Shown piece after piece: positions 22,046 through 33,782 of a DNA stretch of 64,000 bases (its first letter is position 1; each line of letters starts with the position of its first letter). A program made the position numbers and the translations under genes. The stretch lies in NCBI GenBank assembly GCA_003996215.1, contig QJPP01001744.1, positions 124,001 to 188,000 of the forward strand, in the 5' to 3' direction. A model generated the notes under the pieces. It was not told the origin of the DNA, searched no databases, and saw nothing but the letters and a program-made list of their open reading frames with translations. The stretch is from Jaltomata sinuosa. Taxonomy: Eukaryota > Streptophyta > Magnoliopsida > Solanales > Solanaceae.

Positions 22046-24980
22046 ATATCTCTCCTTTGGGATCATTCATCCTCGAATGATGGTCATGGTAATAGATAGG
22101 ATTTAAATCTGATTTTTTTTAATTTTTTAGTAGATTTTCCTTCTTGGAAGGGACTAACTCAATTTGTAAAAGACTATCTACTGATTAGAAACACTATCGT
22201 GAGTCTCACAGTACATCGAAAGGCGCATAGACCTGAAGAACTGCATAGGAACATGTACTTGGCCCCCTATTGGCCTCTTAATTCATGAAAAAGTGAACTC
22301 ACTCCTGAAACTTAACTTAGTATTCATTGATCATCATAGACAACACCCTCATAGGAAATTTCAGGAAAATAACCGAAGGAACGAGTTACACGAGGCATCT
22401 AGATATGAAATATTAGCATGGACTGAGTATCTTATTCATCTGATATGGGTTCATAGAGAACAGATGAATTGACATAGACTTGGACATAAGTCTCATTTGA
22501 CTCTGAAGTAACCAAACATGAAACACGAGTTCATTGGGCATGGAGTAACATTAGGACTTCTTTTTCCGTAAGTGATACTACTAACAACCTTTAAGCTTAG
22601 CAACACCTTCTAACTACTCTAACTCCTCTAAATATCACACTTATCATTTAAAACTTATACTTATCACATGTGATCATATAGATACTAAGGTCTGAGTCTA
22701 ACTTCTTGTTTTCACCATGTTTAAACCCAACTCGATAAAGTCTCTTGCATTTAGAGCTATCCCACAAGAATACTACTTCTTCTTCTTATCACAAAAATCA
22801 ACCAACCTCGAGTTGTAATCAAGGAATCACTAGTCACATAATGCAATAGTCCACATGTATATCAACACGACATTCAAGCATACTACAATCATCTTATGAC
22901 TTCTTTGTAGCTTACTCTATCTAAAAATTCTCATGTCTTCCCTAGCATACCTAAAAACTGCAACTTCATGAACTTCTATGAAGAGACATACCAAATATTC
23001 TCATCTAAGCATTACGTATAACTATGCCTTACCTCATATTTCATCCATATTTATAATCCAAGATGGAACAAGTACACTGCAATTGTCATCAAAGAAGTAT
23101 TTGCTTTCTCCCATCCTTCCCTTACCTATCTTCTTTCACTACTATCTATTAAGTAAAAAGGAGGATAGCTAAAGGAATAGAGTATGAGCATTCATAATAA
23201 GAGGGATGTGGTTCAATCATGATTTATACTTAGCATGACCTTATCATTGAAGGCGAGGCTTGAGGAATCAAGTGCAATGGGTACGAGTACTTCACATACT
23301 AGGCACATAAGGCATGAATAGAGGGTTATTCTAAGAATACACATTATAACCACCCATTAACATTATGGGTGAATGTACATAGGGCTTAGAGCAAGGAAAT
23401 CATAAGCACAAGTCATTCAAGAAATATGATCTGAGCATATACATGACATAGCATGATGTCATTAGCCATTAAGGCATATCATAAGTGCATATGACTGAGC
23501 ATATTGTGAGATATGAGTTCATATATCATGAGTTGTACATCATAAGGCTAGAATTTATACAATTATAGAGTATGACTAGGATCGCTGCTTGAAATAATTG
23601 TTTCGCATTATAAGGACTGATTATAGACATGAATATACATAGATGGAATGTACCTCAGTTAGGGGAATGACATAATTACGTTTAAGTAGAGTATAATATG
23701 TACTAAAATACAAGGAATAGACTTGAATAAGAATGGGTGGACATCCCATAGTTACTACTACTAGAACCTTTCACAATTGGAATCTCAAGATTTGACTTGG
23801 TTCTTCACCTTATCATCTCCCCTTAGCTCAAAATTCAATGTTCTATGTCTTTTGACCTATTCTATAAACGGGGCTATAATAAAATAACTCTTGTAAAGTT
23901 GGGGTATCACTATACATATGGAGGCTAAACTCTCCCTTGAAGACTATATTTGTAGACGCTAAAATTTCTGCTAAGACTTCTTTCTAGGATAACTCCTAAC
24001 TTCCTTTTTCCGTCTAAGGCTATCACTGTAGGATTCATACTCTTTATGTCTTATCAACTTCATACATCCAATCCTTTATCCACCCAAATTAAAAGGGTTA
24101 AAGATTTATACTAAGAGGCACAAAATCATCTATATTATTTAAAATTCTCTAGCTTCAGCTCTTAGGAACACCATATAATGCATGCCTATCATTATCCACA
24201 CTTCGCAACTTAATTATATTAAACTATGCACACATAGAACTTTAGGAGCTTAAAATACTATGTAACTACATTCTACCTAGGTGCATATCTTTCTTTCTAA
24301 CATTTAAGACTCTTATTTATCTAATGACTTAGCCTCCAATCACCTATTCATATATTGAACTCATATGTATATCATGTTTACACCTTCACACTTGCCATAA
24401 GATATCAACTTAAGCTCTTACATACACTATATCAAGCCTACTAGATAAATTCCACCCAACTAGATTTATCACTCTTATACAATCATCTTTTTAACCACCA
24501 AGATAATCTAAAGTTAATGCTTTATCTCTAGTATTATACATGGGTGGAAATAGAAATTATTTTATACTACATAGGCTTACAACTACTAAAGCGTCCATTG
24601 AGAGTCCCTGACAAAATAGTTGATCTTACTCACTCCTTCTATCTAATTACAACCTACAAGCACATTCTCCTTTGACAACATCATTACTATAATATAAATG
24701 ACTTATGAAGACTTGAGAGGGTGAGAGAGATCTCTTAGGGCTGAGAGAACTAACCTTGATGTGAAAAGAATGAGAATAATGGCTAAGGCATCTTTTAATA
24801 AGTGCCTATAATTTTGATTGCATGATCCATTTCACAGACTGTGAAATAGGTCCATGAGCCATGGTTTGAGCCATCGAATTATTTTAAGATTTCTAAGTCT
24901 CTAAGTCATTATCATAAATAGGGTAAATAGACCATGGAACAGATTAACAGACCGTGGTTTGAACCATCTGATTTTCTGAG
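22046..24980 (-). mobile_element. Element C internal region (non-coding) and LTR remnant
   Basis: Begins with a weakened polypurine tract ('atatctctcctttgggatcattcatcctcga' on the plus strand) and aligns with B's interior to about 24700. No gag-pol text is visible. At 24830-24960 dyad words ('ttcacagactgtgaaa', 'ccatgagccatgg', 'cagaccgtggtt') suggest a 5' LTR piece; the PBS and LTR end were not found. Element D begins at 24981. Confidence 0.55.
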
Positions 24981-27900
24981 TATAATGACCCTTTCAGTCA
25001 TTCCCATGTTTATGCTTTCATTGTACTATTAGATCTTGCATGTAGTATCCTCAAGTAAATTATGGCTTGCTGGGACCGATGGTTTGGTTCCCTGGCCATT
25101 CATTTTGTTTTTACGACCATTTCCCTATTTTAGAGCTTAAGCTTAGGAAATCATTGACTTTAGTCAACATTCTTATATAACATGCTTGAAATTAAATTTT
25201 GATAGTTTTTTAGCTCTGTGACATGGATTTTGGTCTAGTTAGACCTTTATTCGGGGCCTGGGAACCTTTGGTGTGGTTTTTGTAGCATTTTGTATTTTCA
25301 AGCCAGGTTGAGTTAGAAGTTTGACTTCGGTTAACTTTCAATGATCGGAGCATCAGATTCAAAATTTGACAATTCCATCAGCTCCAGAATGTTAAGTTTG
25401 GGTTAGGTAGGTGGTTAGTTTAGGTCTCAGGTGAGTCGGGATCATTTTTGATATTTGGTTGGTTTTAGCTAGTGTTGACTTGGGTCAACATTCCTTCGAA
25501 ATGACCTCGTATAAATGTTTCATCGATTTTGTTGAGTTTGAAATGTTGTTTCCACTTTAGTAAAATGTTTGGGTTGTGAGTATCGGGTTCCAATTATACC
25601 CAAAACACCCCATAGAAGTTTTAATCTTAGATGGTTTTTCTGTAGCATGCATGTCCTCAATGACAATGGCGCCCAGGCAGCGCGTTCGCGCTAGCTAGCC
25701 AGTTGCCTTCAACGCCGATGGCACCCTGCCAGTGAGATAGCGCTATGAAGTGTGCCTTCCTGCCAGCACCAATATCTCCCATTTGACGCAATCACGCCCA
25801 TTTGCTCGCCTTCCTCCAGCGCAATAGCATTGTGCCAGTGCCAATGGCGCTAGCCTGTGGCCAGGCCTGTATATTGTCTTCTTCACAAATTTCCATCCAT
25901 TTTAACCTTGGTTCTCTAATTCTAAAATCATCACCCGCTCCTAAAAAATTGTTTCTATTAGTTCTTGGCTTTGGGGATTCATCAATTAGAAGTTGATCTT
26001 GCTTCCCCCTTCATTTTGGTAAGTCATCTTCTTCCCCAAATGCTCCTTCTCCATATCTAACCTCCATTGTTGTAATTTCTTAAGCATGGTGTTTCTTCTT
26101 GGTTGTTGTGCTCAAATTGGGATTTTTTGTTCTAGGGTGCATGAATTTCATCCCGTTGATTTTCTCCCTCTCCTCATGGTAGGTAAATTCTTTCTTTTTC
26201 TCTGGTGTTTTCTTCTTTAACCTCCCTCTTTAATTATCCTAGATGGAGGGCTATTTTGAGGCTTTATTTTTTGGCTAAAATCCGCCCAATTTGGGAGCAT
26301 GCACTCATGGGAGTGTTGTGATCATCGTGCGCATTTTTCGTTTTTGGTTTCAATTTGTGGGCCTCGTGGGCCCTCTTGGGACCCAAAATTTAACCCAGCT
26401 ATAATTTTAGCATTATGGGCATCATTAGTCTTGTTTTAATGTATAGATTATGTTTGTGATAGTTTGACTGTTGTTCGGAGCCTCTTAGAATAGTTCAGCC
26501 TTGGAAATTATTGTTTTAGCAGCTTATCATCGGGCGACAAGTAGATTACGGTTAAATCTTCTTAGACTTTGCCTATATAGACTATAATTGTACTAATTAG
26601 CATCCTTGGGTTGGGTTTTATTAGGTTGGCACTCCATACTTTGTCCACTTCATTTCTGTCTGACTTATTTCACTTGTATCATTGTAGTATTCATTGTAGT
26701 TGCTAGTATTACCCTTGTGGTCCTGTGTTTCCTTGTATTTGACTCTAGACCATAGATGGTGGGTTAATTGGGAATGCCGATGAGTCCCGAACATCGATAT
26801 TGCGATTATAGAGTTGGTTATATATGTTGTAGAGTGACTGGAGCCTGTGTATAACTGATAGGTTGATTATGAGCCATTGAGATGCTGAGTGTGTTGGGGC
26901 ATACCATTGTCATGCATATAAATAGATTTCCTGCATGTTTTACTATCATTTTGGTTGTGGGCCCACTATATACAGTTTTCTAAACCTTGTATGGCCCCGA
27001 GGGCCCATTTTTTGTAAAAATGATTATAAAAGGATTTGAAACTGATTTTATGGATCTTCTTGGGGTAAGAGAGATTAAATGATGATTTTATCATATTTTT
27101 CATAGTTATACTAGACTCGGCTGAGCTGTAGTGCTAGACATAGGTTTTTTTACTGATTTGAGATGATATTAGACTCAGCCGAGCTGAGCTTCAGACTTGT
27201 TTTACTACTGTTTTAAACCCAGATACATTCTGGGCACCTTTTAATAGGGGTTTTGAGACTTGATTCACTTATTTAGACCTGGATAGACTCCAGGCATACA
27301 TATTTGAGACTTCAGTTACTGGTTTGGATCTGGATACACTCCAGATGATTATATTGAGATTCTGAGATTTAGTATATGGTTGAGGACCTCCATGGACCTT
27401 GCCAATACGGACCAGGGGCTACGTGCTAAGTATATCTGAGGAGGGGTATATGGTGCAGTTGAGGTATAAAGGGGAAGCCCTTCCATGGATCTTACCTATT
27501 GGGCCTATAGGCATCGGAAGAGGTACATACGACATTATGGTTACACCTGGGTTTTACACTATTGCATCATATCATTCATTGTATTTGTTTCCATATTTGT
27601 TTGCTGTTTGATGAGAGCATGCTCCAGTAGTATGGGATGTCGGTGGTTTTTTTTTCACTTGTATGTATTTCTCTGGTGTATGGGAGCCCGTGGGACTGTA
27701 GGTAGAGTTATTATCATTACCCTATCATAATTCTGGTTATCATTATGGTTACACTTGGGTTCTTATTCGGTTATTCATATTTGAGAGTGAAACTCTTACT
27801 ATGATTTAGTTAGTCTCATGGTGTTAAGAATGATTGTGTTATTTGCTTTCCTTCCCTCCTTTTTACTTGAGGTTACCGCTATACAACCTATTTCTTAAAC

Positions 27901-28612
27901 TTCTTTTATATATATTATTATTGCAAGCACCCAGGTGCGTTCTTCTTTCCTTCACATGGGCTATGTGATATGTAATTCTCTTATAGCTAGCCGAGTATGA
28001 TTGTATTCTCCTTGTATTCTATTTGTGCTAGCCTCCATGTACTTATATGTTTGTTTATGTGACTATATTCTTTCATTCTGTGATTTATTTCTTTTATATC
28101 TTATAAACGCTCAGTCGTCCTATGATGCCTACTACGTACCTGTTGCTTTGCAATTGGTGCTCATACTATACTCTGCATCTTTCTGGTGCAGATCCTAGTG
28201 TCGGCCATTGCCACTGACTCATGAAGACTCATATAGAGTGATTTTGGATCATCCCAGACTAAGGGTGAGCTCCTGGCGACCGAAGCTTTGCTTTTATCTC
28301 CTCTTTCATATTACATACTCTTTTGTTATTCATAGACATATGTATATATTCTTTTGGACCCTTGTACTCTATTTATGTAGTAGCAGCTCTTATAGTACAA
28401 TACCAAGTCGTGGGATGGTTTAGATTCCTATATATATATAAATTCCTATCACTTCATTTATTCACTTTACCTCTTGCTTCCACTTATATCTTTACTTCTT
28501 CCACATGCTTGTTAGAGAGTAGTCCATTACTAACCGTTCAAGGCTATGAGAATTGGTACTCCTATAGGAGGGTTGTAGGTGCCATTATGACTTGAGAAAT
28601 AGGGTCGTGAAA
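24981..28612 (+). mobile_element. Element D 5' LTR (3.6 kb)
   Basis: Starts TATAATGACCCTTTC (family start TGTAATGACC) and ends near GGGTCGTGAA, with the PBS three bases on. It is homologous to 33783-36057, 36058-38240 (inverted) and 47859-51469 (inverted, 3611 bp). A cluster of GCGC/GGCGCC dyads at about 25655-25860 precedes a weak TATA region. Short frames inside (27399-28595) are chance. Confidence 0.85.
25655..25860 (+). repeat. GC-rich dyad cluster in element D 5' LTR
   Basis: Words such as 'gcgcgttcgcgc', 'caatggcgcc' and 'gatagcgctat' recur over 200 bp in an otherwise AT-rich LTR. The 3' LTR equivalent is at about 34445-34660, and inverted copies are at 37430-37640 and 50610-50810. Confidence 0.75.
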
Positions 28613-28614
28613 GC

Positions 28615-28627
28615 TGGTATCAGAACC
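28615..28627 (+). promoter_or_regulatory. Element D primer-binding site
   Basis: TGGTATCAGAACC follows the 5' LTR end. It is of tRNA-Met type at its first 9-10 bases. Confidence 0.8.
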
Positions 28628-28639
28628 TAGGTTCATCGG

Positions 28640-30350
28640 TGTCATCAATATAGGAGCCAATGTCTAGTAGAGTCCTGCAGATTAGGGCAGAGATGTCCGT
28701 ACTCAATCTTCGGGAGGCTATAGTGGCATTTTAAGAAACATGGACCTTTTCATGCTTCTATATCATGCATCTTAACATAGATAGTTCCTGGAAATCTCAT
28801 TTGTTCTAGTTCACTCTTCCGTAGATAGCTCATATAAGATCTTAGACATCGAGCGAGGGTGAGCCTTCGACCCCAGGACACCCGACTCTAGCTAGGGGCC
28901 GAGGTGGTTGTAGAGGTAGAGGTCAGGGATGTGCTCAAGTTGTGGAACCTGCTAGAGCTACTAGGGTTGAGATTGAGCCTGAGTTAGTGCCAGAGCAATA
29001 GCCTGTGGACCAGGGGACATTCCCAAGTACCACTTGTGCAAGCACCAACTTTTGTACCAGCTTCAGCCCCAGCTTCTTCATCAGATATTCGGGGTTTACT
29101 TCTTCAGTTTTTGGGTATGATTGAGGGTCAGCCTTCTGAGGTAGCAAAGATATCCGTTTAGGGGGCAGCCCTGGGTGTTCAGAGGTTATGAGCGCAGCCT
29201 GCTACTGCAGCTCCTCGTGCTGAGGTTCTTATGGTACCTTTCATTGCCCAGCCTCTTACTTCTCGCCTAGTTATGACATAGGTGGATCAAAAGGCTCCGG
29301 GTAGATTTCTGACATTGGCGCCGCTTAGGTTTTTTGGTACTCCCAGGCAGGATCCGCATGACTTTATTACTACTTCTGAAGAGATGCTACATCATTTGGG
29401 GTTGTTGGAGACACACGGAGTTGGGTATACTACTTATCAGCTGGAGGGACCAGCTAAGTTATGGTGGAGGGCTAGGTTGCTTGCAGACCGTCTACATCTC
29501 CTCTGTTATCTTGGATAGAGTTTTATGAGGCCTTTATGGCTAAGTTCTTACCAAAGAGTGATAGAGAGTGTCGTAGAGAGAAGTTCACCAGACTTATATT
29601 GGGTTCTATGCCCGTATCTGAGTACGATACTCACTTCCACCAGCTTGCTCCATTTGGGGTTATGATTATCCCTACCGAGCCCGATAGGATCTGTAGGTTT
29701 GTATGGGTATTGAGGTTAGAGTTTTGACAAATAGTTGAGGTGCTAGTTGCCAGTGGGTGATCCTTTCAGGCTATCACAGACCATGCTTGTACTATAAAGG
29801 ATTTACATTTCCATGATTCGGGGTCTAGAGATAAGAGGCCACATTACCAGGACAACTACAGTGGTTCACGTTATAATGGTAGAGGTTCAAGCCAGTGGGA
29901 CCGAGGGTATCAACCATAGCAGCATTAGTGTTTGTCCGGTCAGCCAGTTTAGGCATCACTTCAGGCTTCTAGTGGGTCTCAGTTTGAGCAGGGTCAGAGT
30001 AGTCGGCAGATTTACCATGGTCACACTTCTAGGGGTACAACTTCTAGGGCATCAGGCCGTGGTGGCCACACCAGTGCAACTAGTTTATCCCGACAGGGTG
30101 GGCCATCAGGGACTTGTTATGAGTGCAGTGTCATTGGTGATTATGCCAGAGATTTCCCCCAATGGAGTATAGTTCAGCCAGTCGCTCAGCCTATCAGAGC
30201 AATGCAGCCACCGGCTAATGGAGGTGGTGTTCAGGGTAAAGGTGGTGCCCCACATGGAAGAAAAGGTGGTAGGTATATAGGGTGGTTAGGTAGAGGTCGG
30301 CGTTAGTTTTATGCAATCCCTGGGAGATCGACGGTATAGGCCTCAGATGC
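28640..30350 (+). pseudogene. Element D gag, decayed
   Basis: Gag of a chromovirus-type gypsy element. A glycine/arginine-rich start (RGRGGCRGRGQG, about 28895) is followed by capsid text APLRFFGTPRQDPHDF...EEMLHHLGL...GVGYTTYQLEGPAKLWW (29310-29470). Then come FMAKFLPKSDRECRREKFTRL (about 29530) and MPVSEYDTHFHQLAPFG. A single zinc knuckle near 30114-30165 reads CYECSVIGDYARDF, with the last Cys changed to Phe. Multiple stops and frame changes occur, including after about 29015 and 29720. No intact start codon could be chosen. Confidence 0.8.
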
Positions 30351-30396
30351 TGTGATCACAGGTACAATTTTTGTATACCACTAATCATCTTTAGCT

Positions 30397-30845
30397 TTGT
30401 TTGATCTTGGATCTATGTGTTCATATGTTTCTGCCTACTATGTTCCTTGTTTGGGGTTGGCTAGTGAGTTGTTATCTATGCCTGAATCTATTTCAACCCC
30501 GGTAGGTGATTCTTTAGTAATGGATTTTGTTGTGAGATCCTCTATGATTATTGTTGGTGATTTGGATACTTGGAGTGATTTTTTGATATTAGACATGTTA
30601 GATTTTGATATGATTCTAGGCATGGACTGGTTTTCCTCTTATCGAGTGGTTTTAGATTACTATGCCAAGACCATTACCATAGTCGTGCACGGCGTATCAT
30701 TAATTGTCTGGCAGGGTTTTTTTAGTCGCGCACTGTCAGGGATCATTTCTTAACTTCATGCTAGGAAGTTGATTTTTTGTGGGTGTTTGGATTATCTAGC
30801 ACATGTCTGAGATGCTAGTGCCGACGCTTCTTCCTCTGATTCAAT
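30397..30845 (+). pseudogene. Element D protease region, decayed
   Basis: Aspartic protease linking gag to RT. The active-site strand ALFDLGSMCSYVS has D-L-G-S in place of D-S/T-G, and FDMILGMDWFSSYRVVLDYY marks the C-terminal half. The frame is open for 118 codons and then has stops. Confidence 0.82.
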
Positions 30846-32190
30846 TCCTATGGTTAGAGATTTCCTAAATTTATTTTTGATTGACCTACCAGGCCTTCCA
30901 CCTGAGAGAGATATTGACTTTGTTATTGAGTTAAAGCTGAGAACCATGCCAATTTCTATTACTCCATACCGTATGGCTCCAACTGAGTTGAGGGAGCTTA
31001 AGGATCAGCTCCAGGACTTGTTAGCTAAGGGTTTTATTAGGCTGAGTGTGTTGCCTTGGGGTGATCCAGTTCTGTTTGTGAAGAAGAAAGATGGGTCGAT
31101 ATGGATGTGTATTAATTATAACAACTGAATAAGGTGACTGTAAAGAATAGGAATCTGATGCCATGCATAGATGACTTGTTTGATCAGCTTCAGGGTTCAA
31201 CCGTATTTTCGAAGATAAATTTAAGGTCAGGCTACCACCAATTGAGGATTAGGGCGGAGTCCCTAAGATAGTATTCAGGATACGTTATAGCCACTATGAG
31301 TTCTTGGTGATGTCTTTTGGGTTGACTAATGCCCTTGCAACTTTCATGGATTTGATGCACAGGGTGCTCAGACTGTATTTGGACTCATTTGTGATAGTCT
31401 TCATTGATGACATCTTGATATACTCGCGGAGTGAGGAGGATCATGAGTGGCACTTGAGGATTATACTCCAGACTTTTGGATTTATTCCAAGTTCTCAAAG
31501 TGTGAGTTTTGGCTCGAGTCAGTAGCATTCCTAGGACACCTAGTATCTAAGGATTGGATTAGAGTAAACTCGGGGAAGATTTTAGTCATTTGTGATTAGC
31601 CGAGACCTACTACCCCTACTGAGGTTCGCATCTTTATTGGGCTAGTAGGGTACTACAGGAGGTTCATTGAGTGGTTTTCTTCCATAGCATCACCTTTGAC
31701 TAGGCTGACTAGGAAGGATGTCCCATTTTAGTGATCGGATCAGTGCGAGGATAGCTTTTAGAAGCTTAAGGCCTTACTGTCTATAGCTCTAGTGTTAACT
31801 TTCCTAGTAGAGGGTCAGGGCTTCTTAGTTTATTGTGATGCTTTAGGGGTTGGTCTTGGTTCTGTGTTGATACAGAAGGGTCGAGTGATAGCTTATGCGT
31901 TGAGACAGCTGAAGGTTAACGAGCGAAACTACCCCACTCATGACTTAGAGTTGGTGGTGGTAGTTTTCACGCTCAAGATTTTGAGGTACTACCTATATGG
32001 GGTTCATTGTGAAATCTTTATCGATCACTATAGTCTTCAGTACATCACGAGTTAGTGAGAGCTGAACTCTAGGAAGAGGAGATAGATTGAGTCACTGAAG
32101 GACTATGACTTTACTATTTTATATCATTTGAGAAAGGCAAACATGGTAGTGGATGCCTTGAGTCAGAAGATGGTGAGTATGGCAGCCTAA
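30846..32190 (+). pseudogene. Element D reverse transcriptase-RNase H, frameshifted
   Basis: Landmarks: DLPGLPPERDIDFVIEL (about 30880), PYRMAPTELRELKDQLQDLLAKGFI, VLFVKKKDGSIWMCINY (to 31117), then a frame change. The polymerase site VFIDDILIYSRSEEDH is at about 31400. RNase H text VYCDALGVGLGSVL (about 31830) and YYLYGVHCEIFIDHYSLQYI (about 31990-32050) is in the first frame again. The domain order is normal for Ty3-gypsy. Several TAG/TGA codons lie between blocks. Confidence 0.86.
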
Positions 32191-33772
32191 CTTCACTTTT
32201 AGTTTTATACCGGACGTTGTCCTTGGCTAACTGTTTGGTTAGGCTTGACATTTCTGATTCTAGCAGAGTTCTTACCAGTATTGAGGTTTGTTCTACTTTG
32301 GTTGATCACATTTAGAGTCATCAGTTTGAGGATCAGCAGTTATATGATATTCGTGATCAAATGCTCGTGATGAGGCCAATCGGGCTACTCTAGGTTCTGA
32401 TGGTGTTCTGAGGTTTGATAGTCGTCTTTGTGTTCCGAGAGTTAGGGATTTAACTTAGTTAATTATCCATGAGGCACATTGTTCTAGATATTCTATCTAT
32501 CCTGGCCTGGCCAAGATATATAGAGATTTGAGGCAGCTTTACTAGTTGAGTGGTATGAAGAGGGACATAGTGGAGTTTATATCTTGGTTCATAAACTGTC
32601 AGCAGGTGAAGTTTGAGCACATATGACCTGGTGGATTAATGCAGCGACTTCCCATCCCTGAGTGGAAGTGGAAAGGAATTACTATGGACTTCATAGTTTG
32701 GTTGCCATGCACTTCTCAAGGGTTTGACTTTATTTGGGTGATTGTTGATAGGCTGACTAAGTCTGCGCACATTTTGCTAGTTAATTCTTCTTCCTGTGCA
32801 GAGAGGTTAGATCAGATTTACTTTTGTGAGATTTTTCATTTACATGGGGTCCTAGCTTCTATCATTTGAGACCGTGACACTCAGTTCACATCTCACTTTT
32901 GGAGGACTATCCAGCGAGACTTGGGTACAGGGGTTCATCTTAGTACCACATTCCACCCTCAGATAGATGGCTAGTCTAAGAAGACTATCCAGGTCCTGGA
33001 AGACATGTTATGAGCCTGTTTTCTTGACTTTAGAGGTTCATGGGATCAGTCTATGCCATTGGTGGAGTTTGCGTATAATAATAGTTATCATTTGAGCATT
33101 GGCATGACACCTTTCGAGTCATTTTATGGTAGGCATTGAAGATCGCCCGTGGGTTGGTTTGATGGTTTGGAGTTTAGGATGCAGAGTACATAATTTCTTC
33201 ATGATTCCTTAGACAAAGTTCGAGTGATTCAGGACAGACTTCGGGCAGCTTAGAGCAGGTAGAAGAGCTATGCAAATTGTCGACTTTGTGCCTAGGATTT
33301 TAGTGTCGGTGATTTGGTATTCCTACGTGCATCATCCATGAAGTGTGTGATGAGATTTGGTAGGCAGGGCAAACTTAGCCCCAGGTATATCGGGTCGTCT
33401 GAGGTTCTCCGGAGGGTTGGTGGTGTTGCCTATATGTTAGCTTTACCTCTGATATTTTTTGCTATGCATCCAGCATTCCATGTATTAATGCTGAGGCAGT
33501 AAGTTCCAGATGATTCGCATGTGTTGAAATGGGATTCGGTAAAGCTGGATGAGAGTTTGACCTTTGTTGAGGAGCCGATAGCTATTCTGGCCAGAGATGT
33601 AAGGAGGTTGAGATCAAGAGAGATTCTGGTAGTTAAGGTTCAGTGGAGGAACCATCCGGTTTTGGAGGCTACCTGGGAGACTGAGAGAGATATGTGGGCT
33701 CAGTATCCACAACTGTTTGAGCCTTCAGATACTCCCTTGTTCTTGACTTTTGAGGATGAAAGTCCTTTTTAG
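32191..33772 (+). pseudogene. Element D integrase with chromodomain, decayed
   Basis: Zinc-binding text is followed by the core: GITMDFIVWLP keeps the first Asp (about 32676). The second lies just after a stop in SII-DRDTQFTSHFW (about 32860). The catalytic Glu position reads Lys in the DG-SKKTIQVLEDML block (about 32965-33010), so activity is lost. C-terminal text KLSPRYIGSSEVLRRVGGVAY and FHVLMLRQ precedes chromodomain-like LTFVEEPIAILARDVRRLRSREI...VQWRNHP...ATWETE (33545-33690). It ends with TAG 11 bases before the 3' LTR. Confidence 0.86.
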
Positions 33773-33782
33773 TAGTGGATGA

